Virus record (IMG/VR): IMGVR_UViG_3300003873_000092
Coordinates: 1 to 33,369 of that record
From: a virus
DNA length: 33,369 bases
Strand: one strand, 5' to 3'
Both the position numbers and the translations under genes were made by a program. Under the pieces are notes generated by a model. The model was not told the origin of the DNA. It saw only the letters and a program-made list of their open reading frames with translations, and searched no databases. Positions 28,956 through 33,369 of this stretch are shown in pieces; positions within the stretch are counted from its first letter, which is position 1, and each line of letters starts with the position of its first letter.

Positions 28956-30826
28956 TATCTTACTCCTCTCATAGCATCAAGTTGATTTTTGTCTTGTTTT
29001 GCCTGTACATTCTGCTTTGCGACAAGTGAATTGCTATACGCTTTTTGCAGGTCTATCTTGTTCTTATCAAGCATTGCTTTTGCTTTTGTATTGTTCAAGG
29101 TTGCCTGAGACTGTTTTAGTAGCATATTGAGTCTGTTGTTCTCTGATTCAAGTTGTGCCTGTTGCTGTGCTTGTGGAGAGTTTTGAGACTGTGCGTCTTT
29201 CTGCTCTATAATGTCTCGTATCTTAGATGCACTAGGAGAGTCACTATCTTTGAGTATATCAGGTATGAGATACTTAACAAGTTTTGGGTCTGTACTTTGC
29301 AGTATTTTTAACAGTTCTACATTTTGTTTAAGTCTCTCAGAGCTTGCACTGTTACTTTTTGGCTTTGCAGTAAATATTAGGTCATACTTCCCTACGTCTA
29401 TGGCATTCTTTGCACGAGGCTTTATCTTGTCACCATCTACCAAGTCAAATTCTACTCCGCCTCGCTCATTGCGTACCGACTCATTCATTGTGATATAACT
29501 CTGTATCAAGTCTTCATCTATAATGCTCACAACTCTTTGCGTGTTGTAGTACTGTTTTATAAATTCAACAACTTTTTTTATTACCTTCTTTTGCAAGTTA
29601 TCGCTTGAGTGCATAAATCTACTTAGCCCTACAAGCCCTGTTTGTATTCTCTGCTCTTGACCTACGCCGCTCATGCGATTGTTTGCAGTTCCTAAAAGCT
29701 CTTTGTTTGAGTTTAAGAGTTCACTTATCTGGTTTCTGCCATCTACTATGATGTTGAGTATCTGTTGTATCTGTACGTTTTGTTTTACGTCTTTAATTCC
29801 GCCGATGTCTTCTACCATCACGGTGGCATTATCTAAACTCCACTCATCATTGAACTGTTCTATATCTTCGTTGATTAAAGCACTTTTGTTTATGAGCGTT
29901 TTATTGTTAGCGAGCATATTTTGAAGTCTAAGTTTTGCATAGTTTATATGGTCTTGTATTGGCATTACATCTCTGTATAATCCCCAGTATCTTATATCGC
30001 CCTCATAGTCTCTATTTAAAAACTCTACTTCATACGGAAAGCTTTTAAACTCAAAAGGAGACTCCCCTTGTAAAAGTATAGTAAAGTTACTCCAAAAACA
30101 GTAGTAGTATTTTTCTTGTTTTGTTGCTTCATCCCATTTTCTATACCATGTGTAAGAGAGAAGAACTCTTTTTCTGTATATGGTGTCTGTAAGCAAATCA
30201 TCTTCAACCATATCACTTATATAGTTCAAGTTAGAACACTCCGCTATCTTTTCAGCAGGAAATCCAAGTCCAAACATATCTTCTCTGTCTATCCAGAAGC
30301 ATCGTGTGATGTAGCGCGCATCTTCATTATAGTCTTTCCCTCGGGAAAATGGGTCAAGAAATATTTCACTTGATGGCACTTGTCTGAGTTGCACATCTTT
30401 ATGCTCTCTACCAAACTCATCAAACTCCCCAGTAGCATCAATACTCAGTTCCCCAATGCTTACACCCTCAAGAGCCAGTTCCATATCAAGGTAATCTATC
30501 TGCTCACTATAATCGCCCACTTGTGTAATTGCTTTGACAAGAGCATTAAGCATCTCTGCGCCTGCTTTGTCCTGCTGTTGTCTTCCAAAGAGCTGTATAT
30601 CTATCTCTCGCTCTTTTTTAAAGCCAAGTATAGCGTTGTTGTGTTTTGCTATGTTGTTTTCATACTGTTCAGGCTGTCCACGATTTGCAAGTATATTTTT
30701 TATGGTAACATCAAGTTGGTCGCCATTATAGTACTCTCGTACTTTTTTAGAAAACTCTTTTGTTTTTTTAAAATGATATGTGGACTCTCGAAGCCACTCT
30801 ATCAAAAGTACTGTATCTTCAAACAT
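28955..30826 (-). CDS. Portal protein, P22 type
   Basis: This 623-residue protein forms the dodecameric ring at the capsid vertex through which DNA passes. The N-terminal region has the pattern YYNGDQLDVTIKNILANRGQ followed by ENNIAKHNNAILGF, then VPSSEIFLDPFSRGKDYNED (about 153-172). These are typical of P22-type portals, as is the length. The C-terminus is a Gln/Asn-rich coiled region, the probable barrel extension. The start has AGGATAT upstream, and its stop overlaps the next start (TAATG). It carries one copy of the dispersed 14-bp motif in DPFSRGKD. The large terminase and tail genes are not in the window. Confidence 0.85.
   Translation of the reverse strand: MFEDTVLLIEWLRESTYHFKKTKEFSKKVREYYNGDQLDVTIKNILANRGQPEQYENNIAKHNNAILGFKKEREIDIQLFGRQQQDKAGAEMLNALVKAITQVGDYSEQIDYLDMELALEGVSIGELSIDATGEFDEFGREHKDVQLRQVPSSEIFLDPFSRGKDYNEDARYITRCFWIDREDMFGLGFPAEKIAECSNLNYISDMVEDDLLTDTIYRKRVLLSYTWYRKWDEATKQEKYYYCFWSNFTILLQGESPFEFKSFPYEVEFLNRDYEGDIRYWGLYRDVMPIQDHINYAKLRLQNMLANNKTLINKSALINEDIEQFNDEWSLDNATVMVEDIGGIKDVKQNVQIQQILNIIVDGRNQISELLNSNKELLGTANNRMSGVGQEQRIQTGLVGLSRFMHSSDNLQKKVIKKVVEFIKQYYNTQRVVSIIDEDLIQSYITMNESVRNERGGVEFDLVDGDKIKPRAKNAIDVGKYDLIFTAKPKSNSASSERLKQNVELLKILQSTDPKLVKYLIPDILKDSDSPSASKIRDIIEQKDAQSQNSPQAQQQAQLESENNRLNMLLKQSQATLNNTKAKAMLDKNKIDLQKAYSNSLVAKQNVQAKQDKNQLDAMRGVR
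30335..30348. repeat. Dispersed 14-bp motif TTTCCC-TC-GGGAAA (copy 4)
   Basis: TTTCCCTCGGGAAA lies inside the portal gene and is identical to copy 3. On the coding strand it encodes F-S-R-G-K. Confidence 0.55.
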
Positions 30827-30835
30827 ATCTATATC

Positions 30836-31093
30836 CTATACGGTTGCTGTATCAAGACTGTTTTTCTTTTTCTTCTTGTTTGGATTCAAGTCTGAGTATG
30901 AAAAAGCATCATCAAGGTTACTTTGAGCTTTGTTCTGTTTGCTAAGTGCCAAGGCATCTTGCTTCTTTGCATAGTTAAACTGTTGTTCTAGGAGTTGGTT
31001 TCGCTTTTTTCCATTTTTATATTGACCATATGCGTTTGCTAATGCACCTACACCTTGCAGTGCCATTGCTGTATTTTTAGAATCCCATGCCAT
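30836..31093 (-). CDS. Small virion-operon protein, 85 residues
   Basis: It begins MAWDSKNTAMALQGVGALAN, a Gly/Ala-rich start that may insert in or lie on membranes. A basic helical middle follows, then a KKKKK run near the C-terminus. Short proteins with this Gly/Ala helix and polar tail occur beside podovirus portal genes and are often internal virion or ejection proteins. It has AAAGGATAT upstream and lies 9 bp before the portal start. Assignment is tentative. Confidence 0.5.
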   Translation of the reverse strand: MAWDSKNTAMALQGVGALANAYGQYKNGKKRNQLLEQQFNYAKKQDALALSKQNKAQSNLDDAFSYSDLNPNKKKKKNSLDTATV

Positions 31094-31095
31094 TT

Positions 31096-31683
31096 TTATA
31101 TCCTTTGATAATTTGATGTAACATTCAGCGGTCTTGTCTGCTGATTTTGTTTCAAGTTTTGCAACTCATGTTCATATAGCTTTAAGTAGTGTGTACTTAA
31201 ATTTCTCTCTTTTGTATTGCGTGTAGGCTTTTCATGTATCTCACTCATAAAAAGAAGTCGCAATGCTTTGTACCAACTTTGAGGAATTGCCACTTCACAA
31301 TTAAGTGTTTTTATTTGCTTTTGATATCTGTAAACTATAGAAGCATTTGTATCTTTATCAATGGACGGACAAAACAATAATCTATCATTATCAAATGTAT
31401 AACTAAATAGTTTTTCATTAAAGTAAAAATGCCCTATATCTGTGTATTCATAAGAAATTCCATCTATGCTTAAACCTATGTTCTGCTCAGGTATCACCCA
31501 AAGATAATGTCCACTTGTACCTTTTGGTATAACAAAAGTCTCTTTTTTTATAAAAAAAGGTAAAGCAAACTGCAAAGCCGTATAACTTCTTTGCAGTTTT
31601 ATAAATAACTCTTCATCGCTCCAGTGCGGAGACTTCTCTTGAAGTTCTACTCTAGTTTGTATGATAAAGTCATGTGCTCTCAT
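31096..31683 (-). CDS. Probable head-tail adaptor protein
   Basis: The protein has 195 residues. The N-terminal helical pair (MRAHDFIIQTRVELQEKSPH then WSDEELFIKLQRSYTALQFA) has the shape seen in phage head-completion adaptors, where W-[ST]-D-E-x-L is a common turn. A beta-rich centre follows, then a C-terminal helical region (SWYKALRLLFMSEIHE). Such proteins bind below the portal and connect to the tail. It lies between the capsid-side genes and the portal. The family is inferred by pattern, not by a definite signature. Confidence 0.5.
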   Translation of the reverse strand: MRAHDFIIQTRVELQEKSPHWSDEELFIKLQRSYTALQFALPFFIKKETFVIPKGTSGHYLWVIPEQNIGLSIDGISYEYTDIGHFYFNEKLFSYTFDNDRLLFCPSIDKDTNASIVYRYQKQIKTLNCEVAIPQSWYKALRLLFMSEIHEKPTRNTKERNLSTHYLKLYEHELQNLKQNQQTRPLNVTSNYQRI

Positions 31684-31686
31684 AAT

Positions 31687-32073
31687 TTACTCACTTTTAC
31701 CTGAAAATATATCTTTTGCCTTTTGAAAAATTCCACTATTAGGCTCTTCAATACTTTCATCTTTTACTTCATCATCTTCCATGATTAGCTCAAGAGCAGT
31801 TGCAAGCTCTTCTTTAAGCTTTGCATTTTCCTCTTCTAAAACAGAAAGTCTTTGTGAAAGCTCTTTATCTGCTTTTACAAACTCAATATCTTTTTCAAAA
31901 ATGAAATCTCCAAAACCTTTATTTACAAGATTAAATGCAGTCACATGATCAACTATAACAATATCACCTTTTTTAAGTGTAGGTTTCGGTCTAGCTAAGG
32001 AGGTATTAAGTACCTTAGCCTTAGTACCGACATACTTGATAGCTTTGTATGGTTCATAATATACCTTTGCCAT
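31687..32073 (-). CDS. Small virion-operon protein with coiled coil
   Basis: The protein has 128 residues. The N-terminal part (about 1-65) is a compact beta domain around TLKKGDIVIVDHVTAFNLVN. A coiled-coil segment (ELSQRLSVLEEENAKLKEEL) and an acidic tail follow. The KGD-V/I-V turn and leucine-zipper-like helix suggest a head-completion or assembly protein. It lies immediately after the beta-rich protein at 32082. No specific family was recognised. Confidence 0.5.
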   Translation of the reverse strand: MAKVYYEPYKAIKYVGTKAKVLNTSLARPKPTLKKGDIVIVDHVTAFNLVNKGFGDFIFEKDIEFVKADKELSQRLSVLEEENAKLKEELATALELIMEDDEVKDESIEEPNSGIFQKAKDIFSGKSE

Positions 32074-32081
32074 AACCTCTC

Positions 32082-32468
32082 CTAATACTCTTGTTTTGTT
32101 ACTGGAAGTTTTGCATATAGCACTGTAACAGTTGCTTTACCAGTTGCAGAAGCAGTTCCAATTACATCCACAAGTACAGACATGGTTTGAGTAGCAGTAA
32201 GTTGTCTGTTATTAAAACCGATACCTGTAACAGCATTAACAGCAGTAGATGGAACAAAGCGAACTAAATCGCCCTCAATACCTACACTAATTTTATTGTC
32301 AGCATTAGCAAAGGCAACATCTACTGTTACATTTGCATCAACAACTCTAAAACCTTCAGGAATACCCATGAAATCATAAGTCTTCCCAACATCACCAGCA
32401 GCTACATCAAAACTGATGAAACCACTATCACGAATCTCTCGCTCTTTTCTTTTAACTGTAATAGCCAT
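32082..32468 (-). CDS. Beta-rich capsid-associated protein
   Basis: This 128-residue, Ala/Val/Thr-rich protein has alternating beta-strand pattern throughout (for example VVDANVTVDVAFANADNKIS and MSVLVDVIGTASATGKATVT). It lies 10 bp after the major capsid gene, the usual position of a decoration or capsid-stabilising protein. AGGAGAT precedes the ATG. The role is inferred from place and composition. Confidence 0.55.
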   Translation of the reverse strand: MAITVKRKEREIRDSGFISFDVAAGDVGKTYDFMGIPEGFRVVDANVTVDVAFANADNKISVGIEGDLVRFVPSTAVNAVTGIGFNNRQLTATQTMSVLVDVIGTASATGKATVTVLYAKLPVTKQEY

Positions 32469-32478
32469 AATCTATCTC

Positions 32479-33369
32479 CTAGTTTCCAGTTGAAGCAACG
32501 ACTGCAATAACACCGTAGTCTTTACCATCAAAGATGCTACCTTCTAAGATACCATCATTAGCACTTGCACTGTATTTTGTTTTTGCAAGCCCAAACACTC
32601 TGTCAATTCCCGCATTCATTCTACGAGGGTCATCTTTGTCATCCCAATCATAATACGCTACACCTTGGTCAACAACAACACTACAAGCACCGGCACCAAC
32701 AAGTAGGTTAATCTCAGTCTCTTGTCCAGAAGCACCAGCGTACTGACTTAATTTAGAAGTTTTCACATTTCCAAAACCAACAAATTTACCCTTAGAAGTT
32801 AAAATACCAGACTGACGAGCAGTATCTGTCTTAACATCAAGAAGTAAAACGCCATCCCAAAAACCAAGAGCACCACTAAAGATAGGGTTTGTTTTTGAAC
32901 GCTCTAACGCATCTCTACGAGCAGCTGCCCAGTTTGCATCATTTTTAATGTGACGTGCTGAGTTTGTTCCAACGAACATAACAAAGTACTCTACCTCTTC
33001 GTAGTAGCCCATGTTCTCATTTTGAGTTGTACGCACTGGTAAAAGTGGTGGAACTTCCTTGCCCGCTGCATCTACACCAAGAAGTGCTCTACGTTTTGCC
33101 TCTTCAACATCAGTAGTTGTAAGTACATCAGATTTTGCAATGTTTGCAGTTGTTGTGTCTGTTGGATGCCCACATGCTACAATGTTTGTACAATCAGCAC
33201 TCATAGCAGAAAAGAAAATCTTATCAAACTTCATTGTTCCCCAGTTTGTAAGAGAGTTCTTAGCACGAGACTTAAATGTGTTTGCATTTCTCTGATTTAC
33301 AATTGGAATCGTAGATGGAACAGCGTGCTGAAATCTATCCACTTTTACAAATTGCTTGATTTTTTTAAG
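32479..33369 (-). CDS. Major capsid protein, DUF4043/N4 gp56 type (N-terminus off right edge)
   Basis: The frame is open to the window edge, so the N-terminus is missing; a GTG at 33342 is the first in-window start candidate but has no convincing ribosome-binding site. Family features are seen in order: NSLTNWGTMKFDKIFFSAMS, then the PPLLPVRTTQNENMGYYEEV region, FVMFVGTNSARHIKNDANWA and NPIFSGALGFWDGVLLLDV. These match the DUF4043 (PF13252) capsid family typified by N4 gp56. The protein builds the icosahedral head. The visible part is about 296 residues of an expected 380-400. Confidence 0.8.
   Translation of the reverse strand, partial: LKKIKQFVKVDRFQHAVPSTIPIVNQRNANTFKSRAKNSLTNWGTMKFDKIFFSAMSADCTNIVACGHPTDTTTANIAKSDVLTTTDVEEAKRRALLGVDAAGKEVPPLLPVRTTQNENMGYYEEVEYFVMFVGTNSARHIKNDANWAAARRDALERSKTNPIFSGALGFWDGVLLLDVKTDTARQSGILTSKGKFVGFGNVKTSKLSQYAGASGQETEINLLVGAGACSVVVDQGVAYYDWDDKDDPRRMNAGIDRVFGLAKTKYSASANDGILEGSIFDGKDYGVIAVVASTGN

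Overview
The window looks like roughly 33 kb of a temperate, tailed (podovirus-like) phage genome from an AT-rich bacterium. The host is most likely in the Campylobacterota (Sulfurimonas/Sulfurovum-like). That assignment is inferred from base composition, from a NrdB of the type found in that group, and from ThyX use; nothing in the window proves it. The right edge cuts into the major capsid gene and the left edge cuts into a DnaB-like helicase gene, so the genome continues on both sides.

Layout. (1) 1-1641, minus strand: a tightly overlapping replication/control operon (small HTH protein, winged-helix protein, unknown protein, second small HTH protein, start of a DnaB-type helicase). It faces a CI-type repressor gene at 1737-2150 across an intergenic region full of palindromes. 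(2) 2151-3455: about 1.3 kb without convincing genes, containing copies of a 20-bp iteron-like repeat, AT-rich tracts and hairpins; this is a candidate origin. (3) 3456-4375, minus: two exported proteins and a small HTH regulator, probably lysogenic-conversion cargo. (4) 4526-14633, plus: an early/middle operon with small unknown genes, a catalytic-domain-only tyrosine recombinase, ParA and ParB, three YopX-domain paralogues, dUTPase, a DnaG-type primase, ThyX and a ribonucleotide reductase R2 subunit. (5) 14604-15899: a second tyrosine recombinase (integrase) whose catalytic end appears to be lost, next to an attachment site. That site is the 3' part of a CAT-anticodon tRNA bracketed by two pairs of GGTACC sites, each pair spaced 12 bp. 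(6) 33369-15900, minus: the virion module (DUF4043/N4-gp56-type capsid protein, small head proteins, P22-type portal, a repeat-containing protein, a 3762-residue polyvalent protein, a DUF5664 nucleotide-hydrolase-like protein and a probable small terminase).

How it fits together. The int/att locus lies between the replication and virion modules, so the sequence reads as an un-integrated or circularly permuted phage, or as a phage-plasmid, rather than a prophage with att sites at its ends. ParAB, iteron-like repeats beside a replication operon, and an integrase lacking the expected His and Tyr of its active site all favour plasmid-style maintenance. The clearest unexplained signal is a 14-bp motif, TTTCCC-NN-GGGAAA, present four times. 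One copy lies 114 bp upstream of parA and the other three are inside distant genes, in different reading frames. This resembles the dispersed centromere sites of the phage-plasmid N15. A promoter-like box is shared by parA and the giant gene. The giant gene combines an N6-adenine-methylase-like domain, an SF2 helicase, a zinc metallopeptidase and membrane-associated segments in one chain, and is a candidate virion-delivered host-takeover or anti-restriction protein.
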